DNA of 35,904 nucleotides, taken from Gloeocapsa sp. UFS-A4-WI-NPMV-4B04. Lineage in GTDB: Bacteria; Cyanobacteriota; Cyanobacteriia; Cyanobacteriales; Chroococcidiopsidaceae. Made by a program: the position numbers and the translations under genes. Positions 25,343-33,910 of this stretch are shown one piece after another. Below the pieces are notes generated by a model. The model saw nothing but the letters and a program-made list of their open reading frames with translations, searched no databases and was not told the DNA's origin. Where the stretch lies: assembly GCA_019359535.1 (NCBI GenBank), contig JAHHHE010000034.1:1-35904 (forward strand). Direction: 5' to 3'. Every line of letters begins with the position of its first letter. Within the stretch, counting starts at the first letter, position 1.

Positions 25343-26479
25343 CTAAGAGGCTTGAACATCCTGCAAGCGAGAGTCTAGGAAGCGATCCATCCAGGTTTCT
25401 AGGTAGGTTTGGTTTGCTTGTTGTTGCTCTGGGTTAGCAGTATCCAGGGGATAAGGTGCTAGTCCGAAAATCGTTGCTGTAGTTACACAAAACATAGATT
25501 TTTGAAAACTCTGGCAAATTTGTACCCGCAGATCATCTTCTCCTCGGAGAGTGTGACGATAAATCTCATGCAGATATTCTGGTAAGAAGTGACGCATATC
25601 CTGCATGAGCAAGGTGGGTGGAATTCCAGCACCACCAGTCGGCAAAGGATCGGCATAAAGAGCGCCATAGTTAAATCGGCTCTGATCTGGGGAAATTTGA
25701 TGAGCTTGGGCGTTGTAAGATACTGTGCCAGAAAAGGGCGTACCTCGAAAGAAAACTGCTTCTACATAAGGTACTGCGACATCTGGGAGAAATGTTAGTC
25801 CTGCTGATTCAGGAATAATTTGATATGTCTGATCTTCAATGGTGACGGCATAAGTAATGGGTAAGTTAGCTGCTGCAACTAAATCTGTGCCAATATGCTC
25901 GACAACTTGGGAAATAGACTGAATTTTACCTTGGTCATAAAGGTCAGACAAGGTGAGAAACATCTCGCTCATTACCCGCCAGAATTGCCCAAGCGCGCTG
26001 TAATAACACGATTGGCGTACCTGTTCGGGCAAAAAATCTGGAAATAGGCGGTGCAGTCCTCTCATCAGTAAGTTGTGCTTAATTTTGGCTTGGATTGCCT
26101 GCTGGGATGCGTGAGTAAATTCTGGAGAGTCTAAGTAAGCATCTAAACCTCCACCACCGTGCCAAAACATCGTTTTCATGACGTACTCGGCATACTCAAA
26201 GTTAATTCGGTCGTGTCCCCAGTGGCGTAGCAACTTCCCCAGAGTTACCTCGCCGTTGAAATACTTGAAGAAGGGAAAAAGCACTAAGAACTGATGTTCA
26301 GAAATGTAGAGCAGATTTTGGTAGTAGGCTTCCAGCACGATGCCATAGCTCTTAAGAATGCCAACAACCTCAATCACATTTTCCTTAGTATCAGGCAGCA
26401 GAGCGCCTCCTGTTTTCAGGCGCTCAATATACGCTGCTAAGGGATGAGTTGAAGATTTCAAGGTGGTATCAATGATCAT
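25343..26479 (-). CDS. chpY/cupA: CO2 hydration protein of NDH-1MS
   Basis: 378 residues of the ChpX/ChpY (CupB/CupA) family, found only in cyanobacteria. The NDH-1MS complex uses this subunit to hydrate CO2 to bicarbonate on the cytoplasmic side of the thylakoid. Family-like segments are FPFFKYFNGEVTLGKLLRHW, HDRINFEYAEYVMKTMFWHG, and LPTGGAGIPPTLLMQDMRHF. Placement directly after ndhF3 and ndhD3 identifies it as the inducible, high-affinity type (CupA/ChpY) rather than the constitutive CupB. ATG 26479 is chosen because AGGAG lies 9-10 bases before it; a GTG three codons earlier would overlap ndhD3 slightly more. No cupS follows, and the mcdA-like gene starts 105 bp on. Confidence 0.93.
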   Translation of the reverse strand: MIIDTTLKSSTHPLAAYIERLKTGGALLPDTKENVIEVVGILKSYGIVLEAYYQNLLYISEHQFLVLFPFFKYFNGEVTLGKLLRHWGHDRINFEYAEYVMKTMFWHGGGGLDAYLDSPEFTHASQQAIQAKIKHNLLMRGLHRLFPDFLPEQVRQSCYYSALGQFWRVMSEMFLTLSDLYDQGKIQSISQVVEHIGTDLVAAANLPITYAVTIEDQTYQIIPESAGLTFLPDVAVPYVEAVFFRGTPFSGTVSYNAQAHQISPDQSRFNYGALYADPLPTGGAGIPPTLLMQDMRHFLPEYLHEIYRHTLRGEDDLRVQICQSFQKSMFCVTTATIFGLAPYPLDTANPEQQQANQTYLETWMDRFLDSRLQDVQAS

Positions 26480-28043
26480 TGCTGGCACTCCTGAGAAACC
26501 GATCAGAATTAGCGGTTAAAGAAATTTGAGCTATAGGCGTTCGCGGAGCGTCTCCGGAGGAGAATCGCACAGCGTCTTGGGAGGAGAATCGCGTTGGCAT
26601 CAAAGTTACTGTTGTGGTTTCGCTCCAGCGCAACATCCAGCTTGGCTGTAATCCCAAAATCACAATCAAGACAGCTAAAACAATCGCTGGTGTGCGGTCA
26701 AACCAGCTTACAGGTGGCAAGTTTAAAACTTGTTCTGAAAGGCGACCAAAAAAGGTGCGGTTAACTAGCAATAGAAAGTAAACTGCTGTTAAGCCTGTAC
26801 CGAACATACACAATAAAGTTTGGGTCGGAAAGACAGGGAAACTGCCTCGGAAGACTAAAAATTCTGAAATAAAACCTACCATGCCCGGAATACCCGCGCT
26901 AGCCATTACCCCCAAGATCATCAAGCTCCCAATCAAGGGCAGTCCCCGTTCTGGGTTCAATAGCCCACGCAGCACATCTAAATCGCGGGAACCCGTCTTT
27001 TGGTAAACAACGCCTACGAGCAGAAATAGCAGCGCTGAAATCAGTCCGTGACTAATCATTTGAAAGACCGACGCTACAAGGCTCAAGGGCGTGGCGGCGG
27101 CAGCAGCTAACAGCACATAGCCCATGTGAGCAATTGAACTATAAGCTACCATTTTTTTCATGTCCTTTTGCGCGATCGCTGTAAAAGCTCCATAAAGCAC
27201 ACTGATCGCTGCCCAAGTTGCCAGAAACGGAGCGATCGCTGCCCATGCTTCGGGAAATAAACCCAAACCAAACCGCAATAGTCCATAAGTTCCCAACTTC
27301 AGCAGCACTCCAGCCAGAAGGACAGAAACTGGTGTCGAGGCTTCGACGTGGGCATCTGGCAACCAAGTGTGGAAAGGAACTAAAGGAATTTTAATTCCAA
27401 ATCCTATTAAGATTGCCCCTAGTAACAAAAATTGCTGCCCTAACGGTAGAGCTTGGGCTAGCAGGGGCTGATAATTAAAGTCTTTGGAGCCTGTGAGCCA
27501 AGTTAGCCCTAAAAACGCAGCCAGAATTAAGATGCCGGAAATAGCCGTATAAATGAGAAACTTTGTTGCTGCATACCCCCGCGCTTGACCTCCCCAGATT
27601 GCGATTAACAAATACAAAGGAATCAGCTCTAGCTCGTAAAATAGGAAAAAAAGCAACAAGTTCTGAGATAAAAAGGCTCCAGCAACACCAGTATTGATCA
27701 GCAACACCAAGGCGTAATACAGTCGAGGACGGCTGATAGATTTTTCACTGCTATAGAGCGCTATCCAGGTTAGAAGACTGTTTAAAGCTACTAAAGGTAA
27801 AGATAGACCATCTATACCAAGTTGATAAGTCAAGCCCAAGGATTCAATCCAGGGGAGAGACTCAAAAAACTGCATCTCCCCATTAGCTAGATTAAACTGA
27901 CTTCCCAGAATAATTGTCCAGATCAACGTAAGCGCGATCGCAATCAAAGCCACCAGCCGAGAGTGACTAGGATTCAAGGGCCTAGGCCAGAACCCGATTA
28001 GGGCAGCACCCAACACAGGTATCCAAATCAAAGCACTAAGCAT
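26469..28043 (-). CDS. ndhD3: NAD(P)H-quinone oxidoreductase subunit D3 (NDH-1MS)
   Basis: 524 residues from ATG 28043. The open frame extends 22 codons further, but that part (FTLFTLFTTHYSLL) is only a translated short repeat, so MLSALIWIPVLG is the real start. About 14 transmembrane helices of the Mrp/NuoM type, with the conserved FFLFYELELIPLYLLIA and KIPLVPFHTWLPDAH (proton-channel Glu, Lys and loop His). It is a proton-pumping antiporter-like module of the CO2-uptake NDH-1. The C-terminal tail (about residues 490-515, TRFSSQDAVRFSSGDAP) is encoded by a dispersed GC-rich repeat at 26536-26592, so it is probably not native. It overlaps the chpY start by 11 bases. Confidence 0.93.
   Translation of the reverse strand: MLSALIWIPVLGAALIGFWPRPLNPSHSRLVALIAIALTLIWTIILGSQFNLANGEMQFFESLPWIESLGLTYQLGIDGLSLPLVALNSLLTWIALYSSEKSISRPRLYYALVLLINTGVAGAFLSQNLLLFFLFYELELIPLYLLIAIWGGQARGYAATKFLIYTAISGILILAAFLGLTWLTGSKDFNYQPLLAQALPLGQQFLLLGAILIGFGIKIPLVPFHTWLPDAHVEASTPVSVLLAGVLLKLGTYGLLRFGLGLFPEAWAAIAPFLATWAAISVLYGAFTAIAQKDMKKMVAYSSIAHMGYVLLAAAAATPLSLVASVFQMISHGLISALLFLLVGVVYQKTGSRDLDVLRGLLNPERGLPLIGSLMILGVMASAGIPGMVGFISEFLVFRGSFPVFPTQTLLCMFGTGLTAVYFLLLVNRTFFGRLSEQVLNLPPVSWFDRTPAIVLAVLIVILGLQPSWMLRWSETTTVTLMPTRFSSQDAVRFSSGDAPRTPIAQISLTANSDRFLRSASNDH
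26536..26592. repeat. GC-rich REP-like element inside ndhD3 C-terminus
   Basis: The palindromic core GGCGTTCGCGGAGCGTCTCC (26536-26555) is followed by two copies of GGAGGAGAATCGC (26556-26568 and 26580-26592, 24 bases apart). This kind of repeat is scattered through many cyanobacterial genomes. Here it lies within the coding frame of ndhD3 and reads through as an 8-residue repeat (RFSSQDAV, RFSSGDAP). Confidence 0.7.
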
Positions 28044-28053
28044 AACTTTTCGA

Positions 28054-28131
28054 GTGAGTAGTGAGTAGTGAGTAGTGAACAGAGTGAACAGAGTGAAAAT
28101 TCTTCTCACTAACCACTAACCGCTACTCACC
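28054..28131. repeat. Heptanucleotide short tandem repeats between ndhF3 and ndhD3
   Basis: On the plus strand GTGAGTA occurs three times in tandem from 28054, then GTGAACAGA-type units to about 28098. The facing half (about 28105-28131) carries the same heptad inverted (CACTAAC, TACTCAC). Together they can fold into an imperfect hairpin. This is the STRR class known from heterocystous and other cyanobacteria. It supplies the last four codons and stop of ndhF3 (VSSG) and the ndhD3 leader. Confidence 0.75.
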
Positions 28132-29990
28132 CTTAGGTAATCTAAAACATGAAATCCCCAGAACGGCCAACTCATCAGCATTCCGAGGCAACCTACAGAT
28201 ACTAGAATAGTCAGCGCATAAAACTGAGTTTGTCCAGTGACGCTGTATTTTAAGGTTTCTCCACTGAAAATAGAGGCGAGTCCAACAAAGTTAACTATTC
28301 CATCAACCACGTAACGATCAAGCCAAGAGCTAAAGCGGGAAACCAAATTAACTGCAAAAACGATACTCAGACGGTATATCCGATCGATGTAAAAGTCGTA
28401 GCCTAACAAATCCTGCACAAATCTCCAAGGCAGATTCATTGAGCGTGACCAAGCTTTGTGGAGATAAATTGTTGCTCCAGTACCACAGCCGATTAAGCCA
28501 GATGAAACTAGCAATACTACAGATGTTCTATTGATATATTCCCAAGTTGGCAGCAATGACAAGCGCTGCATCATTAAAGGAACGAGCAGGGTGATTATTG
28601 TCAATGACACCATCGGTACAGCCATTAGCCAACCAACTTCTGGCGCTCGCTTAGTTTTAGGCTGAGGTTGACCTAAAAATACCAGCCGAAACACCCGCGT
28701 TAAATTCAAGGCTGTTAGGGCGTTAACTGATAGCAAAACACCTGCAAGAACGGGTTGTTGGATTCCAAAGTCATCTACTCCTAGTTGCAATGCCCAAAAG
28801 CCTCCCAACGGTAGCAGTCCGACTAAACCAGCTGAACCAACTACAAAAGCTGTTGTTGTTGCTGGCATCCGCGACCACAAACCCCCCATTTCTGTCAAGT
28901 CTTGGTTAGTCGTTGTGGAAATTACCGAGCCAACACTCATGAACAAAAGTGCTTTGGCGATCGCATGGGCAAATAGTAATAGCAAGGCAAAACCCGTCCA
29001 TTCCATCCCAACTGCGATAAACACTAAGCCTAAGTAAGCGCTCGTTGAATGAGACAAAGCGCGTTTGATGTCAATTTGGGCGATCGCTACCATTGAAGCC
29101 CCAATCGCTGTCACACTGCCAATAACCACCAAGGTCGCCAGCACTAAGGGCGAAAGATTCAAAATAGGCTGAAGTTTAATCAGTACATAAGCTCCGCAAG
29201 CTACCACTACAGAGTTTCGCAAGATTGAGGCAGGATTTGGTCCTTCCATTGCTTCATCTAGCCACAGATGAAGCGGAAATTGAGCACATTTACCCGTAGG
29301 CCCAGCAATTAAAGCTAAACCCAACAGCGTTGCAGTTGTTGGACTCAAATGGGCTGTTTCAGCCCACTTATAAATGTCAGGAAAATTCAAGCTTCCAGAC
29401 ATAGTTGCTAGGGCTACAACTCCCATCAGCAGCAAAATATCTCCCACCCGCTTTGTCAAAAACGCATCTCGCGCTGCCGTTACTACCAGTGGTTGAGCAT
29501 ACCAAAATCCCACCAGCAAATAAGTTGACAAAGTGAGCATTTCTAGCAGGGCATAGGTAAGTAGTAAAGAGTTACTAATCGCAAGCCCACCCATTGTCCC
29601 CTCAAAAAATCCCATCAGGGCAAAGAAGCGGGCTAATGCCCAGTCTTTCTCCATATATCCCAGAGCAAAAATTTGAGCAAGCAGACTTAAAACCGTCACT
29701 AACTCCATTGCTCCCACACTCACCGCAGAGATATCCAGCGCAAATGTTAGGTCTAAATCTGCTACTTTTAGCCAGTGGAATAATAACTGTTGCGGCTCCT
29801 GGTTCCAGGTAGACCTGAAAACAACTGTCCCATGCAAAAATGCCAAGACAGTCATCAATAAATTAAAGTACGCTGCTGGTCGGGGACCTGTACGGCGGAT
29901 GATGCCGGTAGACCAAGGTAAGGTCAAAACAGCGCCAATTAATCCATAACAAGGAACCCACCAACTCATTTGTAGGAGGAACTGAGCCAT
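28116..29990 (-). CDS. ndhF3: NAD(P)H-quinone oxidoreductase subunit F3 (NDH-1MS)
   Basis: 624 residues, about 16 transmembrane helices of the NuoL type, located in the thylakoid membrane. Typical segments include KCAQFPLHLWLDEAMEGPNPAS (proton-channel Lys and loop), LSHSTSAYLGLVFIAVGM and the long helix at the C-terminus. NdhF3 with NdhD3 and ChpY forms the distal arm of the low-CO2-induced CO2-uptake complex. ATG 29990 lies 673 bp from the divergent ccmK2 start, so both inorganic-carbon operons probably share a regulatory region. The final VSSG and stop lie in a short tandem repeat. Expression of this operon in model cyanobacteria is repressed by the LysR-type NdhR/CcmR; I could not find a convincing operator by eye. 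Confidence 0.93.
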   Translation of the reverse strand: MAQFLLQMSWWVPCYGLIGAVLTLPWSTGIIRRTGPRPAAYFNLLMTVLAFLHGTVVFRSTWNQEPQQLLFHWLKVADLDLTFALDISAVSVGAMELVTVLSLLAQIFALGYMEKDWALARFFALMGFFEGTMGGLAISNSLLLTYALLEMLTLSTYLLVGFWYAQPLVVTAARDAFLTKRVGDILLLMGVVALATMSGSLNFPDIYKWAETAHLSPTTATLLGLALIAGPTGKCAQFPLHLWLDEAMEGPNPASILRNSVVVACGAYVLIKLQPILNLSPLVLATLVVIGSVTAIGASMVAIAQIDIKRALSHSTSAYLGLVFIAVGMEWTGFALLLLFAHAIAKALLFMSVGSVISTTTNQDLTEMGGLWSRMPATTTAFVVGSAGLVGLLPLGGFWALQLGVDDFGIQQPVLAGVLLSVNALTALNLTRVFRLVFLGQPQPKTKRAPEVGWLMAVPMVSLTIITLLVPLMMQRLSLLPTWEYINRTSVVLLVSSGLIGCGTGATIYLHKAWSRSMNLPWRFVQDLLGYDFYIDRIYRLSIVFAVNLVSRFSSWLDRYVVDGIVNFVGLASIFSGETLKYSVTGQTQFYALTILVSVGCLGMLMSWPFWGFHVLDYLRVSSG

Positions 29991-30663
29991 TAGAAATTAC
30001 CATTTAAATTTCAGCAGTAATTGAAGCTCCTAAGAACTTACTCCAAACAGCCCTAATCAACTCAGGAAAATATATAATTCAGAGTTCTATGAACAATACT
30101 GAGTATTTTTAACTAATTACTTCTATTAGTTCTATTTCAGCTTGATCTTGATTATTCCTTAATAATAAAACTTTCAGCTAGCAAAATAAATAATAAAACT
30201 ATAAGATTTACTTATAAACTTTAATTCACTAAACTTATTAATTTGATTTGCCAACTTTATGTATAATTGATTTAAGAGTATATATACGTTGCAACTGTTA
30301 ATAGCTAGTAGCAATTCAAAAAGTTGTCCCAGATGGTTTTGTAATAAAGAGTTCATTTCCATTCAACCTGCTCAAAAATAATTAGGTAAATCGGAGGCAG
30401 TAAAACTATTTCAGCAACGATTAATTTTTAATTGACTCGACAATTTAAACTACTGAACATAAGTTTTACTAATTAATAATATTTATAAATATCATTAACT
30501 TTTATATTGTCAAAGTAACTACAATCACCTTATTCTTAATTACAGAATAGAAAAAGCTTTGATGAAGCTAAAAAAATGGCTCTCCCCGTCACAATTTTTA
30601 TGATGGGTATTGCTGCAAAATTTATCGTCAAAGATTTGTGCAATGATTTTGTAGGAGAACGAA
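29991..30663. promoter_or_regulatory. Divergent ndhF3/ccmK2 regulatory region
   Basis: 673 AT-rich bases between the CO2-uptake operon and the carboxysome operon, holding promoters for both. A TATAAT at 30262-30267 lacks a well-spaced -35. Near-direct repeats AAACTTTAATT and AAACTTATTAATT occur at about 30216-30243, and AAAAAGCTTTGATGAAGCTAAAAA forms a small imperfect inverted repeat near 30551-30574. A 62-codon minus-strand frame (30174-30362) is low-complexity and not called. The ccmK2 ribosome binding site is GTAGGAGAA just before 30664. Confidence 0.6.
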
Positions 30664-30972
30664 ATGTCAATTGCTGTGGGAATGGTTGAGACTAAAGGCT
30701 TTCCTGCTGTTGTAGAAGCTGCTGATGCGATGGTTAAGGCAGCTCGCGTGACTCTTGTGGGGTATGAAAAAATCGGTAGCGCGCGGGTGACTGTTATTAT
30801 CCGAGGAGATGTCTCTGAGGTACAAGCTTCAGTTGCAGCTGGGGTGGAATCAGCGAAACGAGTGAATGGCGGCGAAGTTTTATCTACTCACATCATTGCC
30901 CGTCCGCACGAAAATCTTGAGTACGTTCTACCCATTCGTTATACCGAAGAAGTTGAACAGTTCCGGATGTAA
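30664..30972 (+). CDS. ccmK2: Carboxysome shell hexamer protein CcmK2
   Basis: 102 residues, one BMC (Pfam00936-type) domain. It forms flat hexamers that tile the beta-carboxysome shell; the central pore loop K36-I37-G38-S39 is intact. Residues such as [23 protein letters not shown] match the CcmK1/K2 group. First position in the operon and a short C-terminus (ending FRM) fit CcmK2 of the K2-K1-L-M-N order; K1 and K2 differ little, so the number is by position. AGGAGAA precedes ATG 30664. Confidence 0.93.
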   Translation: MSIAVGMVETKGFPAVVEAADAMVKAARVTLVGYEKIGSARVTVIIRGDVSEVQASVAAGVESAKRVNGGEVLSTHIIARPHENLEYVLPIRYTEEVEQFRM

Positions 30973-31050
30973 CACATTCGTGGGCAATTGAGATTCATCA
31001 AAAATCTTCACTTCAAGTACATTCAACAAATTTATTAAGGAATAAACATC

Positions 31051-31404
31051 ATGGCAATTGCTGTTGGAATGATCGAAACTCTAGGGTTTCCCGCCGTTGT
31101 AGAAGCGGCTGATGCGATGGTTAAGGCGGCCCGAGTCACGCTTGTAGGCTACGAAAAAATTGGTAGTGGTCGCGTAACCGTGATTGTTCGGGGTGACGTT
31201 TCTGAAGTGCAAGCCTCGGTAGCAGCTGGTATTGATAGCGTCAAACGAGTGAATGGGGGACAAGTGGTATCGAGCCACATTATTGCCCGTCCGCACGAAA
31301 ACCTGGAGTATGTTTTGCCGATGCGTTATACCGAAGAAGTCGAACAGTTCCGCGAAAGCGTCAGTGGCAGATCGCTTCATTCTGGGCCTTACACCAGACC
31401 ATAG
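31051..31404 (+). CDS. ccmK1: Carboxysome shell hexamer protein CcmK1
   Basis: 117 residues. The BMC domain is nearly identical to CcmK2 (same YEKIGS pore loop) and is followed by a 15-residue tail, [16 protein letters not shown], on the face of the hexamer. A longer C-terminal tail distinguishes CcmK1 from CcmK2 in model species. It can form mixed hexamers or separate facets in the shell. TTAAGGAATAAACATC precedes ATG 31051. The next gene begins 8 bases after its stop. Confidence 0.92.
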   Translation: MAIAVGMIETLGFPAVVEAADAMVKAARVTLVGYEKIGSGRVTVIVRGDVSEVQASVAAGIDSVKRVNGGQVVSSHIIARPHENLEYVLPMRYTEEVEQFRESVSGRSLHSGPYTRP

Positions 31405-31412
31405 TATTAAGA

Positions 31413-31715
31413 ATGCAAATTGCCAAAGTTCGTGGCACTGTTGTTAGCACTCATAAAGATCCTAGTCTTACAGGCGTAAAGTTCCTCTTAGTACAATTCG
31501 TGGACGAGGAGGGACGCTTACTACCAAGTTACGAAGTCGCAGCTGATAGCGTGGGAGCAGGGGTGGATGAGTGGGTGCTTGTCAGTCGAGGAAGTGCTGC
31601 CCGTCAGGTTTTGCGAAGTGAGCAGCGACCTGTAGATGCTGCCGTAGTAGCGATTATTGATACTGTCAGTGTTGACAATCGCTCCCTCTACAGTAAAAGA
31701 GACCAAGACCGCTAG
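31413..31715 (+). CDS. ccmL: Carboxysome shell vertex pentamer CcmL
   Basis: 100 residues of the EutN/CcmL family (MQIAKVRGTVVSTHKDPSLTGVKF...). Pentamers cap the twelve vertices of the icosahedral shell; loss of CcmL in model species gives elongated carboxysomes. The conserved strand pattern and VAADSVGAGVDEWVLVSRGSAAR loop are intact and the length is normal. It is in the middle of the operon, 8 bases after ccmK1 and 77 bases before ccmM. Confidence 0.95.
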   Translation: MQIAKVRGTVVSTHKDPSLTGVKFLLVQFVDEEGRLLPSYEVAADSVGAGVDEWVLVSRGSAARQVLRSEQRPVDAAVVAIIDTVSVDNRSLYSKRDQDR

Positions 31716-31792
31716 TTAATTAGCAGAAATATTATTGCGACCCTGACGGCAGTTGAGTCCTGCGTTAAGTTTTTAGTTAGGAGAATTCATTT

Positions 31793-33832
31793 ATGGTAGC
31801 CCGTAGTTATGCGGCTCCCCTTACCCCCCAGTCAAAACTGACTGAACCCAAAATTGACCAGACAGCCTACATCCATTCCTTCTCTAATATTATTGGGGAT
31901 ATTCGGATTGGTGCTAACGTTACTGTTGCCCCAGGAACTTCTATCCGAGCTGATGAAGGTCATCCTTTCTATATTGGCGCAGGAACAAATGTTCAAGATG
32001 GTGTCATAATTCATGGCTTGGAGCAAGGCCGAGTTGTTGGAGATGACAATAATTCCTACTCTGTCTGGGTTGGAAATAATGCGTCGCTTACCCATTTGGC
32101 ATTAATTAAGGGGCCAGCCTACATTGGAGACAATTGCTTTATCGGCTTTCGCTCCACTGTATTTAATGCGCGGGTAGGTCAGGGTTGTATTGTGATGATG
32201 CACACCCTGATCCAAGATGTAGAAATTCCTCCAGGAAAGTATGTTCCTTCGGGTTCTGTAATTACCAAGCAACAGCAAGCCGACCGCCTGCCCGATGTGC
32301 AAGATGCTGATCTCAAATTTGCCGCTTATGTGGTAGGAGTCAATAATGCTTTGCGCTTAGGTGATCATGCCTCAGCCATGACCCGCATCGCTCCAAATTG
32401 GAATGAAATAGCCAAATCTGATGAGTCCAGCAAGTCTAATTCTAATCGTAGCTTTAATAATCAGGTTCATATGGATACACGCTTAAGCACAGAAGTAGTG
32501 GAGCAGGTACGCTCCTTGTTGGCTCAAGGTTACCGGATTGGCACAGAATACGCAGATGAACGTCGTTTCCAAACTACTTCTTGGAAAAGTAGCCCTTCGA
32601 TTCAAGCAAATCGAGAATCGGAAGTGATTAGAGAATTGGAAGCTTGTCTAAACGAACATAGTGGAGAATATGTTCGTCTGATTGGCATTGATCCTAAGTC
32701 CAGAAAACGGATGTTGGAGACAATCATTCAACGACCATTAGATCAGCCTAGTAAGAATGCTAACGGTGTTGCGAATTCGGCTAGACGTACTCCAGTTGCT
32801 GTTGTAAGTTCCGCAAATTTTAGCAATCAGTCACAAAATACCAGTGGATTGAGTAGTGAAGCGGTTGAGCAAGTGCGCTCGTTGCTATCCCAAGGCTACC
32901 AAATTGGTTCAGAACACGCAGATAAGCGTCGCTTCCAGACGAGTTCGTGGACGAGTTGTACTCCAATTAGCGCCAAGCGAGAATCTGAGGCGATCGCTGC
33001 TTTAGAAGAATGTCTTGTGAATCATAGCGGAGAGTACGTGCGTCTAATTGGCATTGACCCCAAAGCGAAAAAACGAGTGCTGGAGACAATTATTCAACGG
33101 CCTGATGATCAGCCTAGTAAGAATACTAACGGTGTTACGAATTCGGCTAGACGTGCCACAGTTGCTGCTGCAAGTTCCGCAAACTTTAGCAATCAGTCAC
33201 AAAGTACAAGTTTGAGTAGTGAAACTGTTGAGCAAGTGCGCTCATTGCTATCCCAAGGCTACCAAATTGGTTCAGAACACGCAGATAAGCGTCGCTTCCA
33301 GACAAGTTCGTGGACAACTTGTACTCCAATTAGTGCCAAGCGAGAATCTGAGGCGATCGCTGCTTTAGAAGAATGTCTTGCGAATCATAGCGGAGAGTAC
33401 GTGCGTCTAATTGGCATTGACCCCAAAGCGAAAAAACGGGTGCTGGAGACAATTATTCAACGACCTGATGGTAAGGTTACTCAGACTCCCAGCAAGAGTT
33501 TTAGCCCTTCTGCTAGTGGTTCTAGTAGTGGTTCTAGCAAGGGAAGCAGTTCGTCTTCAAGTACGCGATTGAAGCCTGAAGTTGTAGACCAAATTCGTGC
33601 TGTACTTGCTCAAGGATGCCAGATTAGCACTGAGTACGCAGATGAGCGCAGGTTCAAAATCGGCTCTTGGAACAGTGGCGGTGCGATTCAGGCAAGCGGA
33701 GAATCGCAGGTCATAGCAGCTCTTGAAGCAATTTTGGATGAACACGCCGGGTCATATGTACGCCTAGTTGCTGTTGATCCCAAAGTCAAGCGTAGAGTTC
33801 TGGAACTGATTATTCAACGACCTGGTAAATAA
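31793..33832 (+). CDS. ccmM: Carboxysome assembly protein CcmM, four SSUL repeats
   Basis: 679 residues. A left-handed beta-helix gamma-carbonic-anhydrase domain (about 15-200) is followed by four RuBisCO-small-subunit-like (SSUL) domains: 231-315, 353-436, 474-557 and 592-677. SSUL domains bind and condense RuBisCO; the gamma-CA domain recruits CcmN and the shell. Of the three expected zinc histidines, H74 and H101 are present but the third is K106 ([11 protein letters not shown]), and no Cys pair exists near 194-200, so carbonic anhydrase activity is doubtful. Cys pairs occur in SSUL2 (C389, C407) and SSUL3 (C510, C528) only. ATG 32471 (M227) just before SSUL1 is a candidate internal start for the short M35-like form, though its ribosome binding site is weak. 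TTAGGAGAA precedes ATG 31793. Confidence 0.95.
   Translation: MVARSYAAPLTPQSKLTEPKIDQTAYIHSFSNIIGDIRIGANVTVAPGTSIRADEGHPFYIGAGTNVQDGVIIHGLEQGRVVGDDNNSYSVWVGNNASLTHLALIKGPAYIGDNCFIGFRSTVFNARVGQGCIVMMHTLIQDVEIPPGKYVPSGSVITKQQQADRLPDVQDADLKFAAYVVGVNNALRLGDHASAMTRIAPNWNEIAKSDESSKSNSNRSFNNQVHMDTRLSTEVVEQVRSLLAQGYRIGTEYADERRFQTTSWKSSPSIQANRESEVIRELEACLNEHSGEYVRLIGIDPKSRKRMLETIIQRPLDQPSKNANGVANSARRTPVAVVSSANFSNQSQNTSGLSSEAVEQVRSLLSQGYQIGSEHADKRRFQTSSWTSCTPISAKRESEAIAALEECLVNHSGEYVRLIGIDPKAKKRVLETIIQRPDDQPSKNTNGVTNSARRATVAAASSANFSNQSQSTSLSSETVEQVRSLLSQGYQIGSEHADKRRFQTSSWTTCTPISAKRESEAIAALEECLANHSGEYVRLIGIDPKAKKRVLETIIQRPDGKVTQTPSKSFSPSASGSSSGSSKGSSSSSSTRLKPEVVDQIRAVLAQGCQISTEYADERRFKIGSWNSGGAIQASGESQVIAALEAILDEHAGSYVRLVAVDPKVKRRVLELIIQRPGK
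32740..33472 (+). repeat. Recent tandem duplication within ccmM
   Basis: SSUL2 with its preceding linker (about 32740-33100) and SSUL3 with its linker (about 33107-33472) are nearly identical in DNA, with a period of about 122 codons. Linkers share the PSKN-NGV-NSARR and [10 protein letters not shown] pattern. SSUL1 and SSUL4 are clearly more diverged. Unequal crossing-over or gene conversion is the likely origin. Confidence 0.85.
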
Positions 33833-33910
33833 GAACTTTGTTAAGACTATTGCAGGGGCCGTCACATTGTTAAATCTATTACTTTCCAACCTTAGAGGTG
33901 CTCAATTCCG

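Noticed and set aside
28044..28109. Upstream extension of ndhD3 by 22 codons
   Set aside because: The extra peptide is the translation of heptad short repeats; the conserved NdhD N-terminus begins at ATG 28043.
30174..30362. Minus-strand frame of 62 codons in the ndhF3/ccmK2 gap
   Set aside because: Composition is explained by the AT-rich control region; no start signal or recognisable domain.
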